DNA of 64,000 nucleotides from the NCBI GenBank assembly GCA_034521715.1, contig JAXHLY010000002.1, positions 186,001 to 250,000 of the forward strand. Reading direction: 5' to 3'. The notes under the pieces are model-generated. The model had not been told where the DNA came from, made no database searches, and worked only from the letters and a program-made list of their open reading frames with translations. Below are positions 41,170 to 50,982 of the stretch, piece after piece. The DNA comes from Methylohalomonas sp034521715 (GTDB lineage Bacteria; Pseudomonadota; Gammaproteobacteria; Methylohalomonadales; Methylohalomonadaceae). A program made the position numbers and the translations under genes. Each line of letters begins with the position of its first letter. The stretch's first letter is position 1.

Positions 41170-42267
41170 GTGATTATCCAACGTTACATACAACAGGAAA
41201 TACTGCGCTATCTGTTGTGGCTGGCGGGGCTGTTGTTCCTGATCCTGGCCAGCCATCGTTTCGTTGACTACCTGGCCGATGCCGCCGCCGGCAAACTGGC
41301 CGGCGGTCTGATTTTCCAGATGCTCGGCCTGAAGCTGCTGGCGACCCTGCCGACGTTGCTGCCGGTGTCGCTGTATCTGGCGGTCCTGCTGGCGTATTCG
41401 CGCCTGCTGCGGGATTCCGAACTGACTATTATTTCCGCCGCCGGCATGGGGCTGCATTTCCAGCTACAGGTGGCGGTCCGCTTTACGCTGCTGTTTGCCA
41501 TACCCCTGGCGATTATCGTGTTTTATCTGGCGCCATGGGCGGAGGCCGGCATTCAGTCGTTGCAGGCGCGTGCCCAGCAGGAGGCAGACATCAGCGGCAT
41601 TACCGCCGGCCAGTTCCGGGAATTCGGCGAAGGGGAGCGCATTGTCTATGTCGAGGGGCTGACGGCTGACGGCCGGGCCATGACTGATGTCTTTCTGCAA
41701 GTGCGGCAGAAGCAGCAGGTTGGTGTGCTGAGTTCGGAACGGGCACGCTTCGATTTCGATTCCGGGCGGGGTACGCGGTATATCGTATTCGAAGACGGGC
41801 ACCGTTATGTCGGCACACCCGGGCAGCTGGATTACGAGATCACGAATTACGCAACCTATTCCGTTTTGCTGTCCCGTTCCGAGCCGGTAACGACGTCGCT
41901 GAAGCTGGAATCCATGGGCAGTGCCAGCCTGTTACGCAACATGAACCCCGGCAAGCATGCCGAACTGCAATGGCGGATCTCGATCGTCATTGGCGCTTTT
42001 CTGCTGGCCGCCATGGCAGTGCTGCTTAACCAGGTGTTTGTGAAACAGAAGCAGTATCTCAGTGTGTTTATTGCCATGCTGGTGTATTTCCTCTATAGCA
42101 ATCTGCTGAGCATCTCCAAGACGATGCTCAAGCGTGATGTCCTCTCACCGTGGCTGGGCCTGTGGTGGGTACATCTGCTGATGGCAGCGGCGATAGTGTT
42201 TCTGATTTTCCTGCCGTACATGCGCGGCTGGCGGTGGCATAAAGGGCCAGGCGATATCAAATCATGA
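41170..42267 (+). CDS. lptF: LPS export permease LptF
   Basis: Inner-membrane half of the LptB2FG transporter that lifts lipopolysaccharide out of the membrane. 365 residues. GTG start (41170). Membrane helices at both ends (RYLLWLAGLLFLILASH, LLATLPTLLPVSLYLAVLLA, FTLLFAIPLAIIVFYLAPWA; WRISIVIGAFLLAAMAVLLN, YLSVFIAMLVYFLYSNLLSI, WVHLLMAAAIVFLIFLPYM) flank a periplasmic beta-jellyroll. Stop overlaps the lptG start (ATGA). Intact frame. Confidence 0.95.
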   Translation: MIIQRYIQQEILRYLLWLAGLLFLILASHRFVDYLADAAAGKLAGGLIFQMLGLKLLATLPTLLPVSLYLAVLLAYSRLLRDSELTIISAAGMGLHFQLQVAVRFTLLFAIPLAIIVFYLAPWAEAGIQSLQARAQQEADISGITAGQFREFGEGERIVYVEGLTADGRAMTDVFLQVRQKQQVGVLSSERARFDFDSGRGTRYIVFEDGHRYVGTPGQLDYEITNYATYSVLLSRSEPVTTSLKLESMGSASLLRNMNPGKHAELQWRISIVIGAFLLAAMAVLLNQVFVKQKQYLSVFIAMLVYFLYSNLLSISKTMLKRDVLSPWLGLWWVHLLMAAAIVFLIFLPYMRGWRWHKGPGDIKS

Positions 42268-43330
42268 GACTTATCGATCGCTACCTCGCCTCGACCCTGA
42301 TACGCACAACCGCGCTGGTGCTGTTTGTGCTGATGGTATTGTTCGCGTTTTTCTCGCTCATCGATCAGCTCGGGAGATACCGGCCGCGGCGGCTTTACCG
42401 TTTATCACGCCTTTGAATATGTCGTCCTGACCCTGCCGCGCACGGTCGCGGAGCTGTTTCCTGTCGCGGCCGTTATTGGCGCCATGGCCACGCTGGGATT
42501 GTTTGCGCGCAACAGTGAGCTCACCGTGATTCGGACCGCCGGCATCTCCAGGACACGGCTGCTGTTCGGTCTGCTGAAGGGCGGTGTCCTGCTGGCCCTG
42601 GCGGCAAGTATTCTCTCGGAGGCCGTGGCGCCCTATGCCGAGCAGGCGGCACAGAAGCGGCGCTCGCTGGCGGTATCCAACCAGATATCAATGGATTCGC
42701 GCCACGGCTTCTGGGTACGTGACGGCGACAGTTATATCAATATCCGCAAGATGATGCCGGACAATGAATTTCGCGACGTTTTCATCTATGAATTTGATAG
42801 CAGCAACCGGCTGCGGACCAGCACCCATGCCGACCGCGCGCATATATCGGGATGGTGAATGGCATCTGTTCAATATCGAGCAAACGCTCATCGATGAGCG
42901 GCGGGTGGAAAAGGCGGATATTGACCAGGCTGTATGGAAAAGCACGCTCAATCCGGATGTGATCAACCTGGTTATCGTGGAGCCGAATTATCTCGGCCTG
43001 CTGGAGCTGCACGATTACATTGCCTATCTGGAGGAGAATAACCAGAGCACCCTGCGTTACCGCCAGGCAATGTGGAGCAAGATTGTTTATCCGTTTTCCA
43101 TCCTGGTGTTGATCGCACTGGCAGTACCGCTGGTTAAAACCGAGGCCCGCTCGGCGGCCATCGGCCAGAGCATATTCATCGGCACACTGATTGGTATCCT
43201 GTTCCACATTTGCAACCAGGCAATGATACACCTCGGTGTCGTGTTCAAGCTCAATCCGGTCTTCAGTGCAGCATTTCCGAGTCTCCTGGTTTTCATTGTC
43301 ACTTTATGGCTGATACGGCGCGAAAGGTGA
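42264..43330 (+). CDS. lptG: LPS export permease LptG
   Basis: Second permease of LptB2FG. MRLIDRYLASTLIRTTALVL, then after a frameshift near 42378 GGFTVYHAFEYVVLTLPRTV and AAVIGAMATLGLFARNSELT; a second shift near 42830 precedes RIYRDGEWHLFNIEQTLIDE. C-terminal helices VYPFSILVLIALAVPLV and GIFLHICNQAM-like segment. About 354 codons. The stop codon is the first TGA of a GTGAATC tandem array. Confidence 0.94.
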
Positions 43331-43502
43331 ATCGTGAATCGTGAATCGTGAATCGTGAAGCGTGAAGTAACGTGAATCAGTGAATAGTGAATCGTGAATC
43401 GTGAATCGTGAATCGTGAATCGTGAATCGTGAATCGTGAATAATTGGATCGAGGGAATCATAAAGTTCCCCGGCATTTCCAATTTTTGTTTCACGATTCA
43501 CG
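43327..43502. repeat. GTGAATC heptamer array between lptG and RDD gene
   Basis: From 43327 there are four GTGAATC units, variant units, then seven perfect GTGAATC units in a row (43387-43435). An inverted copy TTCACGATTCACG lies at 43490-43502. The direct array begins inside the lptG stop codon and the inverted copy supplies the last codons of the RDD protein (Arg-Glu-Ser-stop). Minus-strand translation gives only an HDSRFTI repeat and is not a gene. Confidence 0.9.
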
Positions 43503-43940
43503 TTGTACGTTTACCAGTTTCGTGCCCGACAGCCGGTCATGCCAGGTCAGCCGCTCGCCGTCGATTAACAGCCACAGGTAGCCCAGCCCCAGCGCCGCGG
43601 TCGAAAGCATCGCTACGACAAAACGCAGCAGTGCCTGATTCCATGTCAGTGTCTGCCCGGACAGCGTCACTGCCTGCAGCCGCCAGGATTTCATGCCAAG
43701 CGTCTGGCCGCCGTGGGTCCAGTGCCAGCCGAGGTAAACGAATATGATTGCCAGCAGGTAAAGCTGGTAACCGAAGGTCCCGCCGGGAATCGCGCCGCCG
43801 CTTAACATGGCCAGCGGCAGACTGGCGGCGAACAGCAGGGCGATCAGTAGCAGGGTGTCATAGAGCATGGCGGCCAGACGCCGCAACAGCACCCGGGCAG
43901 CGTCCCGGTCCGGCATGGACAGCGGGGGGAGTGAAATCAT
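43491..43940 (-). CDS. RDD-family membrane protein
   Basis: A 149-residue inner-membrane protein with the RDD pattern: LLRRLAAMLYDTLLLIALLF (R, D), YLGWHWTHGGQTLGMKSWRL, QALLRFVVAMLSTAALGLGY and LTWHDRLSGTKLV (D). About four hydrophobic segments. Function of RDD proteins is poorly defined (some act in ion transport). Often found next to lptG. Convergent with lptG; the C-terminal RES-stop is encoded in repeat DNA. Confidence 0.88.
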   Translation of the reverse strand: MISLPPLSMPDRDAARVLLRRLAAMLYDTLLLIALLFAASLPLAMLSGGAIPGGTFGYQLYLLAIIFVYLGWHWTHGGQTLGMKSWRLQAVTLSGQTLTWNQALLRFVVAMLSTAALGLGYLWLLIDGERLTWHDRLSGTKLVNVQRES

Positions 43941-43983
43941 TTCCGGCTATAGAAGTCGTAATATAAAGGCTACACTATAACTG

Positions 43984-45003
43984 ATGACGGGTTTCCGGAT
44001 GATGCTGGATAGGTTCAGGATATTGCTGGTTTACTGGCCGGCACTGTTGATCGGTCTGCCATCGGGTCTGGCTGCGCAAACCGTTATTGATGACCCCCTT
44101 GTCCATCCACTAGGCCAACGCTTTGATGTCGGAGGCTACAAGCTCCATATCAACTGCCAGGGCAAGGGCACGCCGGTCATTATTCTTGATGCCGGTGTTG
44201 GCGGATTTTCGCTCGAATGGGAAACGGTACAGAAATCACTGGCCGGGCATACCCGGGTCTGTGCCTATGACAGGGCCGGCTATGGCTGGAGCGATATGGG
44301 GCCGCTGCCACGTACTGTCGAAGCGGGTGGGCAACGAACTCCATGAGCTGCTCCATGAAGCGCAGCTCAAGCCACCCTTCATACTTGCTCGGCCATTCAT
44401 TCGGCGGCTATACGGCGCAGTATTACGCCGCGCACCTGGGGTGATGATGTCGCCGGACTGGTACTGGTTGATTCATCGCATCCCGAGCAGGTGGAGCGCC
44501 TGCCGAAAAACGACCGAACACGGTACATCAATGTACCCGGCAATCGGTCGGCCTATATCATCCGCCAGGTTCAGGTTCATCCGAATTACCCGGAAGGCCG
44601 CGATGTATTAGCCCTGCGTCTGATTCAGACCTGGAAAACCGCACTGACGATACGTGAGGAATTGCAGAGTTTTCCGATCAGCGCCAGGCAGGTCAGGGAG
44701 GCCGGCCAGTTACGGGACATGCCGCTGGTGGTCCTTACCCGTGGCCAGCGGTCTGGCCGCATACCGACCATGGCTGACGCCCTGGAAGCGACCTGGATGC
44801 AGCTGCAGGATGAACTGGCGCATCTCCTTCCCGATACAGTTCATCTCATTGCCGAGGATTCCGGTCATTCCATTCACATGGACGAGCCCGGTATGGTGAT
44901 CTCGGCGGTGAACACCATGATGAACCGCATGCGCAACGACAGGGCCATTGCCGGCCACTGGTCGACTTCAATCAGTGGGCAGAAAAAGCGGGCGTTGAGG
45001 TAG
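43984..45003 (+). CDS. Exported alpha/beta hydrolase
   Basis: About 340 codons with a signal-type hydrophobic start (ILLVYWPALLIGLPSGLAAQ) and an alpha/beta-hydrolase core: GTPVIILDAGVGGFSLEWET, RVCAYDRAGYGWSDMGPLPR, nucleophile elbow GHSFGGYTAQ (seen across a frameshift near 44390), LVDSSHPEQVERLPKNDR and EDSGHSIHMDEPGMV with the catalytic histidine. Frameshifts near 44325, 44390 and 44480. Substrate unknown. It starts 44 bases after the divergent RDD gene. Confidence 0.8.
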
Positions 45004-45429
45004 CGCGCCGAAAAGGCAGGAAGTACTGCATGCCTGGTTACTGAGAAGGAGAGGATATCTGCATTAATCTGTCCTGCATGGAGCATGCCAGTTTCGTATT
45101 GTCGTCAAAACAATGACATGGCCGGGAGATGGCTGCAAGGGCCGTCACCCCGCGCACCCGCTGGCGCAGCAGGCACTGAACCGGGGCATTGTGGCCGGAT
45201 GTTGCAGCGACGGATCCTGTGGCCGTATAAACAGTAGCGACCCGGCGCAGCGCTATGGAGACATTCCGGTACCGTTCTGCCGGCGAGTGCCCTGATCACC
45301 GGTATAATGGAAGCCAGGTCAGTTCATGGATAAAAAGCATGACGGAACATATCGGCGGGGCTGAAATTCTTGCTATGCCTTGGATAACAGGATGATGACT
45401 AAAGGAGGCGGATCAAGGGGATCGAGTCC
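45004..45429. other. Intergenic region after the hydrolase
   Basis: About 425 bases with no supported gene. A TATAAT occurs at 45303-45308 on the plus strand, without a good -35 at normal spacing. An AGGAGG at 45413-45418 precedes the next gene by about 12 bases. A short cysteine-containing frame at 45113-45295 is not convincing. Confidence 0.4.
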
Positions 45430-45720
45430 ATGCCGCAGGAGAAGGCCGCACACCAATCCGGAAAACGAGGTGTTTCCGGGTTTTCAATCCGGAGGCCTGG
45501 ACTGGCGGATGATACAACGATCAAAAAGACCCTGTGGTTGGAAACACTTCTCGACATTCTTTATGATGCGCTGGATAAAAAACGTCCCGATTATGTACTG
45601 CTGGAAATACTGACCGATTTGCGCGGCAAGGGCTTCAAGAAACAATACATAATCAAGAAAATTGAAAAGAACTGCGGCGAACAGGCTGTCAGAAGGATGA
45701 AGCGTTTACTGGGCAAATAA
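45430..45720 (+). CDS. Hypothetical small basic protein
   Basis: 96 residues. After a short disordered start (MPQEKAAHQSGKRGVSGF) the protein is helical: TLWLETLLDILYDALDKKRP, DYVLLEILTDLRGKGFKKQY, IIKKIEKNCGEQAVRRMKRL. No family recognised; the basic, amphipathic C-terminal half could bind nucleic acid or a partner, which is speculation. The AGGAGG ribosome binding site is about 12 bases from the ATG. Stands alone. Confidence 0.6.
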   Translation: MPQEKAAHQSGKRGVSGFSIRRPGLADDTTIKKTLWLETLLDILYDALDKKRPDYVLLEILTDLRGKGFKKQYIIKKIEKNCGEQAVRRMKRLLGK

Positions 45721-45951
45721 GAGTAATGACCCATTCACGGAAATAGTATTGAAGCCGCATATTCTTGTGTTATGACAATGCCCGGTATTTGCTGCTTTGC
45801 CGGTTATCCAGTGTTCTCTCAAACAGGCCCTGATACAGCTGATATTCTATTGTGTACGCCGTTACCCGGCGGTGACAGGTTTGGACCGGCCGAAAGCCGC
45901 GCATATCCACCCGTGCCGATGATACCGCCGACAGGATCATGAATAATTGAA

Positions 45952-46027
45952 TGGCGCTCCCTGGGGGACTCGAACCCCTGTTTTCGCCGTGAGAGGGCGA
46001 CGTCCTGGGCCACTAGACGAAGGGAGC
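45952..46027 (-). tRNA. tRNA-Glu (CUC anticodon)
   Basis: 76 bases including an encoded CCA. Reads GCTCCCTTCGTCTAGTGGCC at the 5' end, anticodon loop CCTCTCACG with CTC at the anticodon, TPsi-C arm GGGGTTCGAGTCCCC, and acceptor GGGAGC-G-CCA. Seven-base acceptor stem pairs fully. Glu isoacceptors in E. coli have only UUC, so this is the CUC version. Confidence 0.95.
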
Positions 46028-46120
46028 AGGTCTGGCAGATCAGCAGTTTGTGACTGACGATGTTATTATACGTTGCCTCCGGGAGTGCTCCAAGCACATC
46101 AATCCGGTCAATTTCGCAGG

Positions 46121-47497
46121 ATGAATCCTGAACAGGCCGTAACACGGCAACACAGCATGCAGCAGAAACCAGACAAGACAGGTGACAGGGTCAGTAAACT
46201 CGAAGTCACCCCCCGCATCATTCAGCGCTCCGAGCACAATGTCTCACGTGACAATATCAGTCCGAATGCGCTGAAGGTTCTGTATCGCCTGAAGAATGCG
46301 GGCTACCAGGCGTACATGGTGGGTGGTGGCGTCCGTGACCTGCTGCTCGGCCGCGAACCGAAGGATTTCGATGTTGTTACCGACGCCCTGCCGGAACAGG
46401 TGCGTGAACTGTTTCGCAACTGTCGCGTGATCGGCCGGCGCTTCAGGCTGGCGCATGTCCATTTCGGTCCCGAGATCATCGAGGTCTCGACTTTTCGTGC
46501 GGCCATGGCAGATGATCTGGCGGATACGGAGAGCGATGACGGCCGCATACTTCGTGACAATATCTACGGCACGGTCGACGAGGATGTCTGGCGGCGTGAC
46601 TTCACGGTCAACGCCCTGTTGTACGACATCAGGGATTTTTCCATTGTCGATTACGTTGGCGGTCTGCATGACATCAAGAGCGGTTGCCTGCGCCTGATTG
46701 GCGAACCCGAACGCCGCTATCGTGAAGACCCGGTACGCATGCTGCGCGCGGTGCGCTTTGCAGTGAAACTCGGTTTTACCATGCATCCCGATACTGCAAG
46801 ACCGCTGCCGGAATTTGCCCATCTGCTGGATGACATACCGCCGGCGCGGCTGTTCGAGGAATTCCTGAAGATGTTTCTGGGCGGCTATGGGGTACAGACC
46901 TTTGAAGCCCTGCGGCATCATGGCCTGTTTGGTTACCTGTTTCCCCAGACCGAAGCCAGCCTGGCCAGCCAGGAAGGGGGATTCCCTCATACCTTTACCA
47001 TACGGGCGCTGGAAAATACCGATCAGCGCCTGGCAGAGGGCAAGCCGGTGACACCGGCCTTTCTGATCGCCGCATTATTGTGGGACCCGTTGCGCCAGCA
47101 GGCGGAGGCCTACGTGGCCGAGGGCATGGATGCGCACCAGGCGCAGCAGCTGGCGAGCGACGATGTTGTCTCGCGGCAGATTGCCAATATTGCCATGCCG
47201 CGGCGCTTTACCCGTATTGCCAAGGAAATCTGGTCACTGCAGCCACGCTTGCATAATCTGGCCAGCAAGCAGAGCAAGCGGGCGACACGTTTGCTGACGC
47301 ATCCGCGTTTCCGTGCCGCCTATGACTTTCTTTTGCTGCGCGCCGCCGCCGGTGAGCCGGTCACTGAGACTGCCGAATGGTGGACGCAGCAGCAGGTCGA
47401 TATGCCGGTCGAACCGGCGCAGGATACAAAAAAACGCAGTCCGCGACGCCGTCGCCGGCCTGCGCGTAACCGTGGCGACAATAACAGCAATTCCTGA
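46121..47497 (+). CDS. pcnB: Poly(A) polymerase I
   Basis: Adds 3' poly(A) tails that promote RNA decay. Nucleotidyltransferase of the CCA-adding class: GYQAYMVGGGVRDLLLGREP, DFDVVTDALPEQV (catalytic DxD), FRLAHVHFGPEIIEVSTFRA, RRDFTVNALLYDI and RYREDPVRMLRAVRFAVKLG. A basic C-terminal tail (KKRSPRRRRRPARNR) is typical of PcnB. 458 codons from ATG 46121; ATG 46157 is an alternative. The folK start overlaps its stop by one base. Intact frame. Confidence 0.93.
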   Translation: MNPEQAVTRQHSMQQKPDKTGDRVSKLEVTPRIIQRSEHNVSRDNISPNALKVLYRLKNAGYQAYMVGGGVRDLLLGREPKDFDVVTDALPEQVRELFRNCRVIGRRFRLAHVHFGPEIIEVSTFRAAMADDLADTESDDGRILRDNIYGTVDEDVWRRDFTVNALLYDIRDFSIVDYVGGLHDIKSGCLRLIGEPERRYREDPVRMLRAVRFAVKLGFTMHPDTARPLPEFAHLLDDIPPARLFEEFLKMFLGGYGVQTFEALRHHGLFGYLFPQTEASLASQEGGFPHTFTIRALENTDQRLAEGKPVTPAFLIAALLWDPLRQQAEAYVAEGMDAHQAQQLASDDVVSRQIANIAMPRRFTRIAKEIWSLQPRLHNLASKQSKRATRLLTHPRFRAAYDFLLLRAAAGEPVTETAEWWTQQQVDMPVEPAQDTKKRSPRRRRRPARNRGDNNSNS

Positions 47498-47988
47498 TGC
47501 CCCGTGCTTATATCGGTATCGGCAGTAATCTGGATGCCCCGCGCCGCCAGGTTGAGTCGGCGCTGCAGTCGCTCCGGCAAGTGCCGCAAAGTACATGGGT
47601 CGCGCAATCACCGTTATATCGCAGTAATCCGGTCGGCCCGCAGGATCAGCCGGATTACGTCAATGCCGCCGCGGCGATCGATACCGAACTGGAAGCCGAG
47701 GCCCTGCTCGATGCGCTGCAGGAGATCGAGAACAGGCACGGCCGGCGCCGCGACGGACAACGCTGGGGGGCGCGGACACTGGATCTCGATATCCTTTTGT
47801 ATGGCGATCAATGTATCTCCACGGAACGGCTGCATGTGCCCCATCCCGAGATGCACTGCCGCGGTTTCGTGCTGAAGCCTTTGCATGATATCGAGCCTTC
47901 ATTAATGATCCCCGGCGTGGGCAGCCTGGAAGATTTGCTGGCCCGGGTATCAACCACTGATCTGGAACCGTTAGCAGATGCCGACTAG
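47497..47988 (+). CDS. folK: Hydroxymethyl-dihydropterin pyrophosphokinase
   Basis: Folate synthesis. 163 residues with AYIGIGSNLDAPRRQVESAL, SPLYRSNPVGPQDQPDYVNA, the signature RRRDGQRWGARTLDLDILLY and VPHPEMHCRGFVLKPLHDI. Start and end overlap its neighbours (1 base with pcnB, 11 bases with the kinase). Conserved pcnB-folK-pan order. Confidence 0.96.
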   Translation: MPRAYIGIGSNLDAPRRQVESALQSLRQVPQSTWVAQSPLYRSNPVGPQDQPDYVNAAAAIDTELEAEALLDALQEIENRHGRRRDGQRWGARTLDLDILLYGDQCISTERLHVPHPEMHCRGFVLKPLHDIEPSLMIPGVGSLEDLLARVSTTDLEPLADAD

Positions 47989-48625
47989 CAAACAACCCGG
48001 CTATATTGTGGTTGAAGGTCCCATCGGCGTTGGCAAAACGACGCTTGCCAGGCGCCTGGCCAATGCCTTTCAGTCGGATCTGCTGCTGGAGAAAGCGGAC
48101 GATAATCCGTTTCTGCCGGCCTTCTATCGTGATCCGAAGAACACGGCATTGCAGACACAGCTTTATTTCCTGTTTCAACGCGCGCGGCAGATACAGTCAT
48201 TGCGTCAGGGTGATCTGTTTCAGCCCGCGCGCATTGTCGATTTCCTGATCGACAAGGATCGCCTGTTTGCATCCCTGACGCTGAGCAGGGACGAACTGGA
48301 TCTGTATCACCAAGTTTATGAAAAGCTGGCACTGGATGCGCCGGAGCCCGATCTGGTGATTTATTTGCAGGCCCCGGTCGATGTTTTGCTGCAGCGAATA
48401 GAAATCCGTGCCGTGGACTATGAACAGCTGATAGACGAGACTTACCTGCGCCGTGTGGCCGAGGCCTACGTGGATTTCTTTTATCATTATGAGCGCTCAC
48501 CGCTTTTGATTGTGAACACGGCCCATATTAATCTGGCGGACGGGGAAGCGGACTTTAATCTGCTGGTGGAAAGGATTCGTGATCTGCCGCCCGGCCGGCA
48601 TTACTTCAATCCCGGCGTGCTTTGA
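47978..48625 (+). CDS. Deoxynucleoside kinase
   Basis: dNK-family kinase (deoxyadenosine/deoxyguanosine kinase type) for deoxynucleoside salvage. 215 residues: P-loop YIVVEGPIGVGKTTLARRLA, NPFLPAFYRDPKNTALQTQL, FLIDKDRLFASLTLSRDEL (DR..F motif), DLVIYLQAPVDVLLQRIEIR and a lid with basic residues. It overlaps folK by 11 bases. Whether it acts on dAdo, dGuo or others cannot be read from sequence. Confidence 0.9.
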   Translation: MPTSKQPGYIVVEGPIGVGKTTLARRLANAFQSDLLLEKADDNPFLPAFYRDPKNTALQTQLYFLFQRARQIQSLRQGDLFQPARIVDFLIDKDRLFASLTLSRDELDLYHQVYEKLALDAPEPDLVIYLQAPVDVLLQRIEIRAVDYEQLIDETYLRRVAEAYVDFFYHYERSPLLIVNTAHINLADGEADFNLLVERIRDLPPGRHYFNPGVL

Positions 48626-48647
48626 CGAGCATCGTAATCGCTTTGAT

Positions 48648-48690
48648 TCCAGTCCGCGAATGCACACGAAGGGAAATAAAGAAATAATGC
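48648..48690. repeat. Single CCGCGAAT-type repeat after the kinase gene
   Basis: One copy of the repeat family, CCGCGAATGCACACGAAGGG (about 48655-48674), starting 29 bases after the kinase stop and followed by AT-rich DNA up to panB. Probably part of the panB leader. Confidence 0.55.
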
Positions 48691-48735
48691 CGCGTATATT
48701 TTTAATCGACATCAGCTGGCCCCTGCCAAGCCGCC

Positions 48736-49537
48736 ATGACCCGTAAAATCACCACTGTCACCCTGCGCGAAATGAAGGCGCGCGGCGAGGTCATCGCCAG
48801 CATCAGCGCCTACGATGCCGGCTTTGCGCGCCTGGCGGAGGCCGCCGGCATGGACTTTGTCCTGGTCGGCGACTCGCTGGGCATGGTGCTGCAGGGTGGT
48901 AGCGATACCCTCGGTGTGACAGTGGCTGACATGATCTATCACAGCCGCATGGCATCGCGGGGGATAGAACGCTGCCTGCTGGTAGTGGATATGCCGTATC
49001 TCAGTTACACGACACCGGCGCAGGCACTGGGCAACGCCGGCCGGCTGATGCGCGAGGGCGGTGCCGAGGTCGTCAAGCTCGAGGGCGGTGCCTGGCTGGC
49101 CGAAACGGTCCGTTATCTGGATCGCTTCGGCATCCCGGTCTGCGCGCACCTGGGCCTGACGCCGCAATCCATACACAAGCTCGGCGGCTATCGCCTGCAG
49201 GGCCGGGACGAAGCGTCGGCGGCACGGATACTCGCCGACGCCGGGCCCTGCAAGAGGCCGGTGCCGTCATGCTGGTGCTCGAGTGCGTCCCTGCCGGCCT
49301 GGCCGCCGAGGATCAGCCGGAGGCTGGATATCCCGGTGATAGGGGTTGCGCGCCGGTGGCGACTGCGATGGCCAGGTACTGGTGCTGCAGGACGTGCTTG
49401 GTATCAGTCCGAGGCTGCCGGGCTTCGCCCGGGATTTCCTCGCCGAGACCGGCACGATCCCGGCGGCACTGGAACGTTACGTGGCAGCGGTGAAATCCCG
49501 TGAATTCCCCGGCATCACGCATACCCCTTCCGGCTGA
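48736..49537 (+). CDS. panB: 3-methyl-2-oxobutanoate hydroxymethyltransferase
   Basis: First step of pantothenate synthesis (ketopantoate). MTRKITTVTLREMKARGEVI, YDAGFARLAEAAGMDFVLVG, GDSLGMVLQGGSDTLGVTV, DMPYLSYTTPAQAL and AHLGLTPQSIHKLGGYRLQG, then after frameshifts near 49245-49350 VMLVLECVPAGLAAEISRRL, DIPVIGVGAG and VLVLQDVLGISPRLPGFARD. About 266 codons. Precedes panC by 67 bases. Confidence 0.95.
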
Positions 49538-49604
49538 ATACTTGCCGCGCTTTCTCCCGCTGCTGCCGAGATCCCCCCGTTCAGACCACAGCCCCCTGTC
49601 TTGC

Positions 49605-50456
49605 ATGCAGATAATCCGCGATCTTCCGTCCCTGCAGCGGACCCTGTCCGGCTGGCGCCGGCAGGACCGGCGCATTGCGCTGGTGCCGACGATGGGCAAC
49701 CTGCACACCGGCCATCTGGCACTGGTCGAGGCCGCGGTGCCCATGGCAACGCATACTCTGGCGACGATCTTCGTCAATCCGGCACAGTTCGTGGCCGGCG
49801 AGGATCACGAACATTATCCACGCAGCGAGGCCGGGGACTGCCGGAAGCTGGAAGCAGCCGGTGCGGACCTGGTTTTCATTCCGGATACCGATACGGTTTA
49901 CCCGGCCGGCGCGTCAAAGCATACGCGCGTGACCGTGCCCGGCCTCGACAATATCCTTTGTGGTGAATACCGGCCGGGCCATTTCACCGGTGTGGCCACC
50001 GTTGTCGCCAAATTGCTGAACATGATCCGGCCCGACATGGCTTTCTTCGGCGAGAAGGATTACCAGCAGCTGCTGGTAATCCGGCGTCTGGTGGCGGACC
50101 TGGCGTTCGATGTGCAGATTCATGCCGTACCCACGGTGCGCGAGGCGGACGGCCTGGCAATGAGTTCGCGCAACAGTTACCTGACCGATACGGAGCGCGC
50201 ACTGGCGCCGCAGCTTTACGAACTATTGTGTGATATTGCGGAAAAGTTGCGCGGCGGCTGCACGGATTACCGGGAACTTGAAACCGCTGCAATGTCGCAG
50301 CTTGCGGATGCCGGCTGGCGACCGGAATATATAGCAATCCGGGACGCCGAAACGCTGGCGAAGCCGGGCACCGGCGGCGGACTGGCAGTGCTGGCGGCGG
50401 CGTGGCTGGGCCGGGCCCGGCTCATCGATAATGTGCGCGTGTATGGCGGAGATTGA
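49605..50456 (+). CDS. panC: Pantothenate synthetase
   Basis: Joins pantoate and beta-alanine with ATP. 283 residues. HIGH-type motif VPTMGNLHTGHLALVEAA, FVNPAQFVAGEDHEHYPRSE, GEYRPGHFTGVATVVAKLLN, MAFFGEKDYQQLLVIRRLV and VREADGLAMSSRNSYLT (KMSKS-like). ATG 49605 (MQIIRDLPSL) fits the family start; the frame extends upstream without similarity. Intact. Confidence 0.96.
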   Translation: MQIIRDLPSLQRTLSGWRRQDRRIALVPTMGNLHTGHLALVEAAVPMATHTLATIFVNPAQFVAGEDHEHYPRSEAGDCRKLEAAGADLVFIPDTDTVYPAGASKHTRVTVPGLDNILCGEYRPGHFTGVATVVAKLLNMIRPDMAFFGEKDYQQLLVIRRLVADLAFDVQIHAVPTVREADGLAMSSRNSYLTDTERALAPQLYELLCDIAEKLRGGCTDYRELETAAMSQLADAGWRPEYIAIRDAETLAKPGTGGGLAVLAAAWLGRARLIDNVRVYGGD

Positions 50457-50515
50457 TGCCGCCGCCCCAATCAGCCATAATTATTGCCCCGCACAATCAG
50501 CCACCAGTTATCCCG

Positions 50516-50896
50516 ATGCAACTGACTGTTTTAAAAGCTAAATTACATCAGGCCTGCGTGACGCACTCGGAGCTTGAGTACGACGGTTCCTGCGCCATCG
50601 ATGGTCATTTGCTGGAAATGGCCGGTATTCACGAATACGAACAGATTCAGATCTACAACATCGATAACGGTGAGCGTTTCACCACTTACGCCATTCGCGC
50701 CGAGGACCATTCACGCGTGATTTCCGTGAACGGGGCCGCCGCCCACAAGGCGGCACCAGGCGACCGGGTGATTATCTGCGCCTACGGTTCCATTGAAGCC
50801 GGGCAGATCAAATCGCACAAACCGACGCTGGTGTATCTCGACGAGAACAACCACATCCGCCGTATCAGTCAGGCCATTCCCGTCCAGGCCGCTTGA
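50516..50896 (+). CDS. panD: Aspartate 1-decarboxylase (pyruvoyl enzyme)
   Basis: Makes beta-alanine for PanC. 126 residues; self-cleaves at the Gly-Ser of EYDGSCAIDGHL to form the pyruvoyl group. Other family blocks: LLEMAGIHEYEQIQIYNIDN, FTTYAIRAE, GAAAHKAAPGDRVIICAYG. ATG 50516 gives the standard start MQLTVLKAKLHQA. Third gene of panBCD. Confidence 0.96.
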   Translation: MQLTVLKAKLHQACVTHSELEYDGSCAIDGHLLEMAGIHEYEQIQIYNIDNGERFTTYAIRAEDHSRVISVNGAAAHKAAPGDRVIICAYGSIEAGQIKSHKPTLVYLDENNHIRRISQAIPVQAA

Positions 50897-50982
50897 GGTT
50901 CCCCTTTCGCGGGAATGACGGTGTGAACTCTTCGGCCGGAATGACGAAAAGGCTTCGCTGAAGTGGTAATCAATTCCGTAGA

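Noticed and set aside
43304..43501. Open frame made of repeated HDSRFTI units
   Set aside because: It is just translation of the GTGAATC tandem array; a 7-base repeat without stops stays open by periodicity.
45113..45295. A 60-residue frame with several cysteines after the hydrolase gene
   Set aside because: No ribosome binding site, no family resemblance, unusual composition, and a similar-length frame exists on the other strand. Likely chance.
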